From positions 38,005 to 102,004 of the forward strand of contig NZ_AUCB01000019.1 in NCBI RefSeq assembly GCF_000429545.1: a DNA stretch of 64,000 bases, given 5' to 3'. A program made the translations under genes and the position numbers. Under the pieces are notes generated by a model. The model searched no databases and was not told where the DNA came from. It was given only the letters and a program-made list of their open reading frames with translations. This document shows, piece by piece, positions 19,418 through 28,101 of this stretch (position 1 is the stretch's first letter; every line of letters starts with the position of its first letter). This DNA is from Arenibacter certesii DSM 19833. GTDB taxonomy: Bacteria; Bacteroidota; Bacteroidia; Flavobacteriales; Flavobacteriaceae.

Positions 19418-20032
19418 CTAAAACAGCCCGTTTATTTCAGCGTCTATTTTATTGATTACCAGTCCTAAGTCTTCCGGATTGTCTACGAAATCTAGCTTAT
19501 CCACGTCTATTACTAATAGGTTTCCTTTCTCATAGCTTTGAGCCCAGGCTTCGTAGCGTTCATTAAGTCGGCTTAGGTAATCTATGGAAATGGTATTTTC
19601 GTATTCTCTTCCCCTTTTATGGATTTGGTTAACCAAATTGGGAATAGTGCTTCGTAGGTATATTAAAAGATCCGGAGGTTGTACCAAAGTTTCCATCAAT
19701 TGAAAAAGACTGTTGTAATTTTCAAAATCCCTATTGGTCATTAAGCCCATGGCATGCAAGTTAGGAGCAAAAATATGGGCGTCCTCATAAATTGTTCTAT
19801 CTTGGATGGTTTCTTTGCCGCTTTTTCTAATCTCCAAAATTTGGCGGTATCTACTGTTGAGGAAATATATTTGAAGATTAAAACTCCAACGTTCCATCTG
19901 ATTGTAAAAGTCATCTAAATAAGGATTGTCCACAACGTCTTCATATTGTGCTTCCCATTTATAGTGTTTGGATAGTAATCGGGTCAAGGTTGTTTTACCA
20001 GCTCCAATGTTTCCAGCAACAGCAATATGCAT
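19418..20032 (-). CDS. Deoxynucleoside kinase
   Basis: 204 residues. A P-loop sits at the extreme N-terminus (AVAGNIGAGKTTLTRLL). It is followed by EAQYEDVVDNPYLDDFY, the QDRTIYEDAHIFA segment (the DRS-type catalytic motif), and a lid-like RGREYENTISIDYLSRLNERYE. This fits the dNK/dGK/dCK family that phosphorylates salvaged deoxynucleosides; which base is preferred cannot be read. It converges on the DUF2183 gene and is monocistronic. Together with the nucleoside importer it would support deoxynucleoside salvage. Confidence 0.88.
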   Translation of the reverse strand: MHIAVAGNIGAGKTTLTRLLSKHYKWEAQYEDVVDNPYLDDFYNQMERWSFNLQIYFLNSRYRQILEIRKSGKETIQDRTIYEDAHIFAPNLHAMGLMTNRDFENYNSLFQLMETLVQPPDLLIYLRSTIPNLVNQIHKRGREYENTISIDYLSRLNERYEAWAQSYEKGNLLVIDVDKLDFVDNPEDLGLVINKIDAEINGLF

Positions 20033-20236
20033 AGGTGAATTTATATTAGGGTTATTGATTTTTGGGCTTATCCAAATAATGGGTGCAATATACGAGATAT
20101 ACTGTGCATGCTAAAATCTTTGGAATATAATCTAATGAAAAGTGCCCGAAAATGAATTCGAGCTTATTTTTTCGGAGCTAGACTAAACCAAATCTCTTAT
20201 TAGTAGTCTTAGCTGTAATTACAAGATAATATTATT

Positions 20237-21061
20237 ATGAGGATCTCATTTATTTTGCCATTGTTGTTGTTAGCGATTAATATCTATTCTCAGGATTTTC
20301 AAGGGGAGGCTACCTATTTGAGCAATGCCACCGTGGATATGGATTTAAGTGGAAGGCAAATTCCGGAGGAGCGAAAGGAGCAAATAATACAAAGGATGAA
20401 GGAAGCCAATGAGCGAACCTATATTTTGACTTTTGACAGATTCTCCTCAAATTATAAAAAGGAAGAACGTGTGCAACAGTCAGGTAGAGGAAGAGGTGGA
20501 ATGAGATTTGGTATATTGGACGGTGAAAGTAAGGATTATTACAAAGACATAAAAGAAGGTAAATATCTGGCTCAAAATGAGCTTTTGGGGAGGTTGTTCT
20601 TAATAGAAGATGAATTGCCTAAATTAGATTGGAGATTGGAAGCAGAAACAAGACAGATTGGGAATTATACTGCTCAAAAGGCTACTGCTAAAAAAGTGAT
20701 TACAAGACCAAACTTGCGAGGCGCTTTTCGTAGAGGTGAGGATAATCCTGAAAATGAGGGAGAATTGTTCTTGGAAAAGGAAGTGGAGATAGTTGCTTGG
20801 TATACCATGGATATACCTGTTAACCAAGGTCCCGGTGAATATTGGGGGTTGCCAGGATTAATCTTGGAAATCAGTGATGATATTACCGTAATTCGCTGTA
20901 CTAAAATAGTGCTCAACCCAGTAGAGAAAAAAGAGATAAGTGCCCCCGCTGGCGGTAAGAAGTTGACTCAAGCGGAATACGATAAAATTTACAACGAAAA
21001 AGTATCCGAAATGAGAGATCGTTTTCGCACAGGAAATGAGGGTAGGAGAGGGAGGCCATAA
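20237..21061 (+). CDS. GLPGLI family secreted protein
   Basis: 274 residues: signal peptide (MRISFILPLLLLAINIYSQ), an early region with EATYLSNATVDMDLSG, and the family-naming motif here as YWGLPGLILEI near residue 200, preceded by EVEIVAWYTMDIPVNQGPGEY. GLPGLI proteins are common in Bacteroidota and found mostly in the periplasm or outer membrane; their function is unknown. An Arg/Gly-rich stretch near residue 80 (SGRGRGGMRFG) and a strongly basic end (GNEGRRGRP) are unusual for a secreted protein. No partner gene is adjacent. Confidence 0.85.
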   Translation: MRISFILPLLLLAINIYSQDFQGEATYLSNATVDMDLSGRQIPEERKEQIIQRMKEANERTYILTFDRFSSNYKKEERVQQSGRGRGGMRFGILDGESKDYYKDIKEGKYLAQNELLGRLFLIEDELPKLDWRLEAETRQIGNYTAQKATAKKVITRPNLRGAFRRGEDNPENEGELFLEKEVEIVAWYTMDIPVNQGPGEYWGLPGLILEISDDITVIRCTKIVLNPVEKKEISAPAGGKKLTQAEYDKIYNEKVSEMRDRFRTGNEGRRGRP

Positions 21062-21263
21062 GTCTAATTAAATTATAGGGTTTTATACTGTAATTCCAAT
21101 TTTATCCATAGTTCTCTTATTTTTTTGCCCTGGTAAAAATGGGTCTTATGAATTACTTTTATTGTCCCTTCATGCTATATTCTGCTCGGGTGTACGATGT
21201 TTGACGTAAATTATAATTTAAAGGCCGTTTATTGCTCCCTTAAAAAATCTTGTTAAACCTATT

Positions 21264-21292
21264 TTGATTCGTCAGTAATTCTTGTACTTTTG
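21264..21292 (+). promoter_or_regulatory. Promoter of the metK leader (TTG-N18-TACTTTTG)
   Basis: TTG at 21264-21266 and TACTTTTG at 21285-21292, 18 bases apart, match the flavobacterial promoter pattern. Transcription would begin near 21299, just before the SAM-II-like element. Confidence 0.65.
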
Positions 21293-21306
21293 TGCCTGTA
21301 AAATTT

Positions 21307-21382
21307 ACGAGGAAGGATTTGACTGATTGCAACCTCTGAGGACCATAAAGAATTTTGGTCTAACAAAATGCTAAAGCAGTTT
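21307..21382 (+). promoter_or_regulatory. SAM-II-like riboswitch upstream of metK
   Basis: The core strings GGATTTGACTGATTGCAACC (21315-21334) and AACAAAATGCTAAAGC (21362-21377) match my recollection of the SAM-II (SAM_alpha) consensus. A pseudoknot can be drawn: GACTG (21321-21325) with CAGTT (21377-21381), and GCA (21329-21331) with TGC (21369-21371), leaving TAAAG between. P1 is GAGG (21309-21312) with CCTC (21333-21336), apparently with unpaired AA on both sides. A GACCA/TGGTC hairpin (21341-21345 with 21356-21360) is inserted in the connecting strand. Expected effect: SAM binding lowers metK expression. Confidence 0.75.
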
Positions 21383-21427
21383 ATGTTGTTTGTTGTTTTT
21401 GTAACTCTTGCAGCTACTCTTCTCTAG
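21368..21427 (+). CDS. Possible 19-residue hydrophobic leader peptide inside the metK leader
   Basis: ATG at 21368 opens a frame that ends with TAG at 21425. The product [19 protein letters not shown] would be 19 residues and almost wholly hydrophobic. The ATG lies inside the conserved ATGCTAAAG strand of the SAM-II-like element, so a SAM-bound pseudoknot would hide it. It may be a chance product of T-rich sequence; no homologue is known to me. Confidence 0.25.
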   Translation: MLKQFMLFVVFVTLAATLL

Positions 21428-21471
21428 AATTCATCAAATCCTTGCCCTTATTTAGTTATATATATACGAAT

Positions 21472-22728
21472 ATGGCATATTTATTTACTTCAGAATCCGT
21501 TAGTGAGGGACATCCCGATAAAATTGCAGACCAGATAAGTGATGCGCTTTTAGATAATTTCTTAGCCTTCGATCCGGAGAGCAAAGTGGCTTGTGAGACT
21601 TTAGTGACCACTGGGCAAGTAGTATTGGCTGGCGAAGTTAAGAGTCGCACCTACCTAGACGTTCAGCAGATAGCAAGGGATGTAATCAATAGGATTGGTT
21701 ATACCAATGGGGAATATAAGTTTAGCGGGGATTCTTGCGGGGTTATTTCCTTGATCCATGAGCAGTCCCAAGATATCAATCAGGGAGTGGATAGAGGTGC
21801 TAAAGAAGATCAAGGCGCTGGTGACCAAGGGATGATGTTTGGATATGCCACTAGGGAAACCGATAATTATATGCCATTGGCTTTGGATATTTCTCATAAG
21901 ATTTTGCAAGTTTTGGCAGAACTAAGACGGGAAGGGACTCAGATTAGCTATTTGCGCCCCGATGCCAAAGCTCAAGTGACTATAGAATATTCTGATGAAA
22001 ATGTTCCGCAAAGAATAGATACCATTGTGGTTTCTACCCAGCATGATGAATTTGATGCTGACGATGCGGTGATGTTGGCGAAAATTAAAAAGGACATAAT
22101 TTCTATTTTAATCCCTAGGGTAAGGGAGCAATTGCCAGAAAATATTCAACTACTTTTTAATGATGAAATTAAATACCATATAAATCCAACCGGAAAATTT
22201 GTAATTGGTGGGCCACATGGGGATACTGGTCTTACAGGAAGGAAAATTATTGTGGATACTTATGGTGGTAAAGGTGCCCATGGTGGTGGTGCATTTAGTG
22301 GTAAAGATCCAAGTAAGGTAGATAGAAGTGCTGCCTATGCAGCGAGACATGCGGCTAAGAATTTGGTTGCAGCTGGAGTTGCCGATGAGCTATTACTACA
22401 AGTGAGCTACGCCATTGGGGTAGTAGAGCCAACCTCTATATTGGTGGATACTTACGGTACTGCCAAGGTAGATCTTACCGATGGGGAAATTGCTAAGAAA
22501 GTAGCGCATCTGTTTGATATGCGTCCCTTTGCCATAGAAGAGCGTTTGAAGCTGAGAAATCCAATATATTTGGAAACTGCAGCCTACGGACATATGGGTA
22601 AAGAACCCATTATAGTGACCAAAGTGTATGAATCTCCATATAATGGGAGAGTAGAAAAGGAAGTGGAATTGTTTACGTGGGAAAAATTAGATGCTTTGGA
22701 CGAAGTAAAAAAAGCCTTTAATTTATAA
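21472..22728 (+). CDS. metK: S-adenosylmethionine synthetase
   Basis: I choose ATG 21472 ([21 protein letters not shown]), which gives 418 residues and the standard N-terminus; an ATG-less 10-residue extension upstream is unlikely. The enzyme makes SAM from methionine and ATP. Visible marks are [26 protein letters not shown], the P-loop-like [21 protein letters not shown] and [22 protein letters not shown]. The length exceeds the usual 380-400, with an insert around [20 protein letters not shown] typical of Bacteroidota. Its leader holds the SAM-II-like riboswitch, so product feedback is likely. Confidence 0.97.
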   Translation: MAYLFTSESVSEGHPDKIADQISDALLDNFLAFDPESKVACETLVTTGQVVLAGEVKSRTYLDVQQIARDVINRIGYTNGEYKFSGDSCGVISLIHEQSQDINQGVDRGAKEDQGAGDQGMMFGYATRETDNYMPLALDISHKILQVLAELRREGTQISYLRPDAKAQVTIEYSDENVPQRIDTIVVSTQHDEFDADDAVMLAKIKKDIISILIPRVREQLPENIQLLFNDEIKYHINPTGKFVIGGPHGDTGLTGRKIIVDTYGGKGAHGGGAFSGKDPSKVDRSAAYAARHAAKNLVAAGVADELLLQVSYAIGVVEPTSILVDTYGTAKVDLTDGEIAKKVAHLFDMRPFAIEERLKLRNPIYLETAAYGHMGKEPIIVTKVYESPYNGRVEKEVELFTWEKLDALDEVKKAFNL

Positions 22729-22803
22729 TTTTTTGAAAATATTAGGAAATTAAAATTTTCCGTAACTATATTTGCATACCTAAAGTTCAAGCACTTATTG
22801 AAT

Positions 22804-22940
22804 TGTTATCAAGAAAGGTGGAGGGAATAGACCCTTTGAAGCCTTAGCAACCCTTTGACCCCATGTCAATGAAGGTGCTACATTCTACCGAAACTAAAAA
22901 TTGGACCCATAAGCGTCTAATGTAGTCAAGGCAGATAACA
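22804..22940 (+). promoter_or_regulatory. SAM-I (S-box) riboswitch upstream of metY
   Basis: P1 is TGTTATC (22804-22810) with GATAACA (22934-22940). The S-box core is unmistakable: AAGAAAGGTGGAGGGA, then AGACCCTTTGAAGCCTTAGC with AACCCT, then AAGGTGCTACATTCT and the closing AGATAAC. A -7 promoter box (TATATTTG) lies at 22767-22774, placing the transcription start about 22780. Binding of SAM should turn off the sulfhydrylase gene downstream. Confidence 0.95.
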
Positions 22941-22944
22941 CAAA

Positions 22945-22974
22945 CGATTACTTCGGTAATTGACTTTCTTTTTA
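22945..22974 (+). terminator. Candidate expression-platform hairpin after the SAM-I aptamer
   Basis: CGATTAC (22945-22951) pairs with GTAATTG (22956-22962) through one G-U pair, closed by a C-UUCG-G tetraloop and followed by a T-rich tract. The stem is short, so it is only a possible terminator. Confidence 0.4.
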
Positions 22975-23027
22975 ACTCTTTGATTTTATAATAAGGCATT
23001 GTCCGCTTTATTTGCTTTGGATTTTTA

Positions 23028-23051
23028 TTTAATAATTTAATAATTTAATAA
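23028..23051 (+). repeat. Three perfect tandem copies of TTTAATAA
   Basis: The 8-base unit TTTAATAA repeats three times without change, ending 14 bases before the metY start codon. It may simply keep the translation start region unstructured, or be a slippage-prone tract. Confidence 0.7.
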
Positions 23052-23065
23052 AAAACAAAAGAATC

Positions 23066-24358
23066 ATGAGTAATCAAAAATTTGCAACTAACGCGTTACA
23101 CGCTGGTCACGATACCAATTTAACCGCAGGAACAAGAGCTGTACCGATTTATCAGAATACGGCGTATGTTTTTGATAATACAGACAATGCAGCTGGTAGA
23201 TTTAATCTTTCCGAACCAGGATTTATTTATACAAGATTAAATAATCCTACTAATGATATCTTGGAAAAGCGTTTAGCTGCTTTGGAGGGTGGAATCGGAA
23301 GTGTAGTCACCGCATCTGGTACTGCTGCTATTTCTACCGCCTTGTTGGTGTTGTTAAAGACAGGGGATCATATTGTGGCATCTAGCAGTCTATACGGAGG
23401 TACTTATAATCTGTTAGCGGTTACTTTACCTAGATTTGGGATTACTACCACTTTTGTAGATCCAGGAGATGAGGAGAACTTTAGCAAAGCTATAAAGGAG
23501 AATACCCGTGCCATTTTTGTGGAGTCTTTAGGGAATCCAAAATTAGATGTGTTGGACTTAAAAGCGATTTCCAAGGTAGCTAAAAATGCCAAAATCCCGT
23601 TTATTGTAGATAATACCGTAGCAACGAGTGCTTTGGTAAAGCCAATAGATCATGGTGCCAATATAGTGATCCATTCCCTTACAAAATACATTAACGGAAA
23701 TGGAACATCTATGGGGGGAGTAATCGTGGATGCTGGAACTTTTGATTGGAGCAGTGGTAAGTTCCCTGAGTTTACAGAACCATCTCCAGGGTATCATGGA
23801 TTGGTATATCATGACGTATTGGGTGCTGCTGCATTCATTGCCAAGGTGAGGATAGAAGGGTTAAGGGATCTTGGTGCCGCGCTAAGTCCATTTAATGCAT
23901 TCCAGATTATCCAAGGGTTGGAAACGCTAGAAATTAGAATAAAAAAACACAGCGAAAATGCTTTGGCCGTTGCAAAATGGCTTCAGGATAGGGAAGAAGT
24001 AGCTTGGGTGAATTATCCAGGACTACCATCAAGTCCTTACTACAAGCTTGCACAAGAGTATCTCCCTAAAGGACAAAGTGGAATTATCACTTTTGGGGTA
24101 AAAGGAGGATATGAGTCGGCCAAGAAAGTTGTGGACGAGACAAAACTATTTTCTCTTCTAGCCAATATTGGAGATACCAAATCACTTATTATCCATCCAG
24201 CAAGTACCACTCATCAGCAATTGGATGACAATGCGCAACAAACCACTGGGGTTACCAAAGATCTAATACGTATTTGTGTAGGATTGGAAGACCTAGAAGA
24301 CATAAAAGCGGATTTGGAGCAGGCATTTGCCGTAATCGATAAATCACATTTGGTTTAA
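23066..24358 (+). CDS. metY: O-acetylhomoserine aminocarboxypropyltransferase (sulfhydrylase) MetY
   Basis: 430 residues, the typical longer length of MetY compared with MetB/MetZ (about 390). The Cys/Met metabolism PLP fold shows YTRLNNPTNDILEKRLAALEGG, TASGTAAI, and the PLP lysine in IVIHSLTKYINGNGTSMGGV. The enzyme joins sulfide to O-acetylhomoserine to give homocysteine. It lies behind a SAM-I riboswitch and 138 bases before the gene whose N-terminal domain should make O-acetylhomoserine. A terminator separates the two, so they are tied by pathway rather than transcript. Confidence 0.95.
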   Translation: MSNQKFATNALHAGHDTNLTAGTRAVPIYQNTAYVFDNTDNAAGRFNLSEPGFIYTRLNNPTNDILEKRLAALEGGIGSVVTASGTAAISTALLVLLKTGDHIVASSSLYGGTYNLLAVTLPRFGITTTFVDPGDEENFSKAIKENTRAIFVESLGNPKLDVLDLKAISKVAKNAKIPFIVDNTVATSALVKPIDHGANIVIHSLTKYINGNGTSMGGVIVDAGTFDWSSGKFPEFTEPSPGYHGLVYHDVLGAAAFIAKVRIEGLRDLGAALSPFNAFQIIQGLETLEIRIKKHSENALAVAKWLQDREEVAWVNYPGLPSSPYYKLAQEYLPKGQSGIITFGVKGGYESAKKVVDETKLFSLLANIGDTKSLIIHPASTTHQQLDDNAQQTTGVTKDLIRICVGLEDLEDIKADLEQAFAVIDKSHLV

Positions 24359-24401
24359 TATTTAACCATCCGAAATTATATATAATATAAATGGAAGTTA
24401 A

Positions 24402-24447
24402 GGAGCGCTTATGTAATTGTCTAATGGCAAAGCGCTCCCTTTTTTTA
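24402..24447 (+). terminator. Intrinsic terminator after metY
   Basis: Perfect 9-bp GC-rich stem: 24402-24410 with 24430-24438, followed by C and a T run to 24446. Confidence 0.85.
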
Positions 24448-24496
24448 AAACTTCCGAAATTGCTTTATTTAGAAATTTTACTTTCAACCTTAGTTT

Positions 24497-27400
24497 ATGC
24501 TACATCAACTTTCGATTCAGGATTACGTTACCGATAGCGGATACAAATTGGATATTAATTTGTCTTATGAGTTATTTGGACTCCCATTGCATACGGCGCC
24601 AATAATAATGGTAAACCATGCCTTGACCGGAAATTCTAATGTTGCTGGGGAACAGGGATGGTGGAAAACGCTCATTGGGGATGGAAAGTGTATCAATACA
24701 AAGAAATATACAATACTATCTTTTAATATTCCAGGGAATGGGTATGACGGATTTGTTATTGATAATTATAAGGAATTTGTAGCAAGGGATATTGCTAGAA
24801 TATTTCTTCTGGGCTTGGAGGCCTTAAAGATAAATCGACTTTATGCGTTAATAGGCGGTTCTTTGGGTGGAGGTATTGCTTGGGAAATGGCAGCTCTAGA
24901 TCCTAACTTAATAGAGCATTTAATTCCTGTCGCATCCGATTGGAAATCTACAGATTGGTTAATTGGTAACTGCCAAATACAAGAGCAGTTTTTGATCAAT
25001 TCAAAACAGCCAGTACATGATGCCCGTATGCATGCCATGTTATGTTATAGAACTCCAGAATCTTTTAAAGAGCGTTTTAAAAGGAGTACCAACGAGGAAC
25101 TTAACGTATTTAATGTGGAGAGTTGGTTAACGCATCATGGTAATAAATTACAGGAACGTTTTCAGCTGTCGGCTTATAAATTAATGAACCAATTGCTGAA
25201 GACCATAGATATTACCCGTAATGGTGAGGAAGCTTTTGAAGCTTTGCAAAACAGCAATACCAATATCCATATCATTGGGGTAGATTCCGATCTGTTTTTT
25301 ACTGCAAGGGAGAACAAGGATACCTTTAAAAAATTAGCACAAGCTAACAGTAATGTAACCTATGGAGAAATTCAGTCCCTTCATGGCCACGATGCGTTCT
25401 TAATCGAATTTAAGCAGATGGAAGAACTGCTAAAAGGAATCTTCGATCTAAATGGTAGGTCTAAAAAGATTAAAGTTCTAAAGTTTGGAGGTAAATCCTT
25501 GGCAAATGGAGAAGGTTTGGATTCTGTTGTTCGAATAATTTCTGGAAAGGTGGCGGCAGGTGAGAATATGGCGGTAGTGGTCTCGGCAAGGAATAAAGCA
25601 ACGGATGAACTAGAAAGTATTTTGGATAAGGCGGCTAGAGGTGTTGAATATAGTAAAGATTTAAAGGAATTTGAAAAATATCAAAAGCACCAGTTTACCA
25701 ATATAGACACTTCCGAAGAGATAAAGGGCTTGAAGAAACTATTTGAAGGAGTGGCTATTTTGGGGGATTATAGTCTTAAGATAAAAGATCAGGTATTGGC
25801 CTGCGGTGAAATTTTATCAGCCAAATTATTGACTCAAATTTTATTGGACAAAGGAATAAAAGCCAGATTTGTAGATACCCGAAAGTTAATAAAGACCGAT
25901 AGCAATTTTGGGGATGCAAAAGTGCTTGACTCCCTATCTAAAGAAAATGTTATACGGGAATTTGCGGATCAGGATGAAGATATCGTATCTATTGCTACTG
26001 GCTTTATTGGATCTAACGAATTAAATGAAACTACGACCTTAGGAAGGAACGGCAGTAACTATTCTGCGGCTTTATTGGCCAATTATTTAAATGCGGAAGA
26101 ACTACAAAATTACACCCATGTTGATGGGATATTTACGGCTAACCCAGATTTGGTGGCCGAAGCACAACGTATAGAGCAGCTCTCTTATGGTGAAGCCAAT
26201 GAGTTGGCTAATTTTGGTGCCACTATTTTACATGCGAAAACGATTATTCCATTAATTGAGAAAAATATTCCGCTCAGGATTCTTAATACTTTTAACAACG
26301 ATACTGAGGGAACTTTGATCAGTGCTAAAACTAGTAAGGAAGGAATAAAGTCACTTTCTGTTATAGAAAACATGGCCATGATTAATTTGGAAGGACGTGG
26401 TCTGTTAGGTAAAGTAGGGGTAGATGCCCGTATTTTCAGGACTTTAGGGAACAACAATATAAGTGTTAGTATTATTTCGCAGGGATCTTCGGAAAGAGGT
26501 ATCGGATTGGTGGTGGATGCGAAGAACGCTGCGTTAGCAAAATCGTCCTTGGAAGAAGAGTTCCAAACCGATTTTAAACTTCAGGATATAAATAATATCA
26601 CTTTGGTAGATCAGGTTTCTGTGATTTCAATTGTAGGTCAGGACTTGAGTACATTCCATAAACCGTACAATGCTTTGATTAAAAACCAGATAGTACCCCT
26701 TCTTTTCAATAACACTATTTCTGGTAAAAACGTGAGTTTAGTGGTGAAAAAATCAGATTTGCATAAAGCATTGAATGTAATGCACGGTCAGATTTTTGGA
26801 ATCAGTAAAAAAGTGAACATCGCAATTTTTGGTCATGGGAACGTTGGAGGGACGCTTATAGACCAAATTTTGAAATCCAATACATCTATAGAGAAGAGGA
26901 AAGGAATTCACCTAAATATTTTTGCAGTTGCCAATTCCCAAAAGGTGTTGCTAAACAAAAAAGGGGTTTCCAAACAATGGAAAACTTCTATGGATTCTAA
27001 GGCCGTTCCTTATAAGTTAGAGGATGTTATTAAATATGCGAAGGATAACCACTTGGAAAACCTTATAGCAGTAGATAATACCGCTAATGAAGAATTTGTA
27101 AGCTTTTATGTTGATTTGGTAAAGAATGGGTTTGATTTGGTCTCATCCAATAAAATAGCCAACACCCTTAGTTTTGATTACTATCAGCTATTGAGGGAAG
27201 AGTTGGAGAGAAATCAAAAACAATATCTATACGAAACCAACGTGGGAGCAGGATTACCACTTATTGATACTATTAAACTGTTGCATCTTTCTGGTGAAAA
27301 TATCACTGGGATAAAAGGCGTGTTCTCTGGGTCCTTAAGCTATATTTTTAATACTTTTTCGGAGAAAGAAGCCCTTTTTTCGACTATTTTAAAGGAAGCA

Positions 27401-27883
27401 ATGGATCAAGGATTTACCGAGCCTGATCCACGAGAAGACCTTTCTGGGAATGATGTGGGTAGAAAATTATTGATATTGGCAAGGGAGCTCGACTTAAGTA
27501 ATGAGTTCTCCGATATAAATATTGAAAACCTTATTCCTGAAGCCTTGCAAAAGGGATCAGTGAACGAGTTTTTGGACCAGTTGTCTGTTTTGGATGAGAA
27601 ATTCAGTGCTATTAAAGCAGCACAAAAGCCTGGACATGTTTTGAGATATGTTGGCGATCTTTCTGGAGACTTGCAAAAGGAGAAGGGGAAATTAGATGTA
27701 AAGTTAGTTTCAGTACCAAAGGAGAGTGCCTTGGGTCAGATTAAGGGTTCCGATTCTATCATTGAAATATATACCGAATCTTATGGAGAACATCCATTGG
27801 TAATCCAGGGTGCTGGTGCAGGTGCCGCTGTAACTGCTAGAGGTGTTTTTGGTGATATATTACGAATAGCAGATAAAGGGTAG
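24497..27883 (+). CDS. Trifunctional fusion: homoserine O-acetyltransferase-like domain + aspartokinase + homoserine dehydrogenase
   Basis: 1128 residues in one uninterrupted frame. Residues 1-320 form a MetX-type alpha/beta-hydrolase: NHALTGNSNVAG oxyanion segment, nucleophile Ser122 in IGGSLGGGIAWEMA, Asp265 in GVDSDLFF and His298 in LHGHDAFL. Residues about 324-770 are aspartokinase (KVLKFGGKS at 327-335, then GRNGSNYSAALLA, then two ACT-like repeats including ISVSIISQGSSERGIG). Residues from 774 are homoserine dehydrogenase (NIAIFGHGNVGG, SSNKIAN, GAGLPLIDT, DPREDLSGNDVGRKL). One chain could thus phosphorylate aspartate, reduce the semialdehyde and acylate homoserine. The ThrA-like part matches the normal 800-residue length. 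Acetyl versus succinyl donor is inferred. Confidence 0.92.
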   Translation: MLHQLSIQDYVTDSGYKLDINLSYELFGLPLHTAPIIMVNHALTGNSNVAGEQGWWKTLIGDGKCINTKKYTILSFNIPGNGYDGFVIDNYKEFVARDIARIFLLGLEALKINRLYALIGGSLGGGIAWEMAALDPNLIEHLIPVASDWKSTDWLIGNCQIQEQFLINSKQPVHDARMHAMLCYRTPESFKERFKRSTNEELNVFNVESWLTHHGNKLQERFQLSAYKLMNQLLKTIDITRNGEEAFEALQNSNTNIHIIGVDSDLFFTARENKDTFKKLAQANSNVTYGEIQSLHGHDAFLIEFKQMEELLKGIFDLNGRSKKIKVLKFGGKSLANGEGLDSVVRIISGKVAAGENMAVVVSARNKATDELESILDKAARGVEYSKDLKEFEKYQKHQFTNIDTSEEIKGLKKLFEGVAILGDYSLKIKDQVLACGEILSAKLLTQILLDKGIKARFVDTRKLIKTDSNFGDAKVLDSLSKENVIREFADQDEDIVSIATGFIGSNELNETTTLGRNGSNYSAALLANYLNAEELQNYTHVDGIFTANPDLVAEAQRIEQLSYGEANELANFGATILHAKTIIPLIEKNIPLRILNTFNNDTEGTLISAKTSKEGIKSLSVIENMAMINLEGRGLLGKVGVDARIFRTLGNNNISVSIISQGSSERGIGLVVDAKNAALAKSSLEEEFQTDFKLQDINNITLVDQVSVISIVGQDLSTFHKPYNALIKNQIVPLLFNNTISGKNVSLVVKKSDLHKALNVMHGQIFGISKKVNIAIFGHGNVGGTLIDQILKSNTSIEKRKGIHLNIFAVANSQKVLLNKKGVSKQWKTSMDSKAVPYKLEDVIKYAKDNHLENLIAVDNTANEEFVSFYVDLVKNGFDLVSSNKIANTLSFDYYQLLREELERNQKQYLYETNVGAGLPLIDTIKLLHLSGENITGIKGVFSGSLSYIFNTFSEKEALFSTILKEAMDQGFTEPDPREDLSGNDVGRKLLILARELDLSNEFSDINIENLIPEALQKGSVNEFLDQLSVLDEKFSAIKAAQKPGHVLRYVGDLSGDLQKEKGKLDVKLVSVPKESALGQIKGSDSIIEIYTESYGEHPLVIQGAGAGAAVTARGVFGDILRIADKG

Positions 27884-28101
27884 GTTAGACACCTTTTAGC
27901 CATTAGTATTACGGAAATTGAGCTTGCCTTCCGTTAGGGAGTCGTAGTCGATATTGGGTGTGGTTGATAGGAGGTTAATTGAATACACGTTTCGAATCTG
28001 CTATCAATAATTTCCTACGCTAACTTGGTTGTTGAGCAGATTATAGTCCAAAGCGGTTAGGGAAGAGGAGATATTAGCATAGAAAAAGAAAAAATAAAAT
28101 T

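Noticed and set aside
27884..28101. Possible riboswitch or operator before metZ
   Set aside because: No S-box core, SAM-II strings, terminator or copy of the 23-base motif could be found in this gap.
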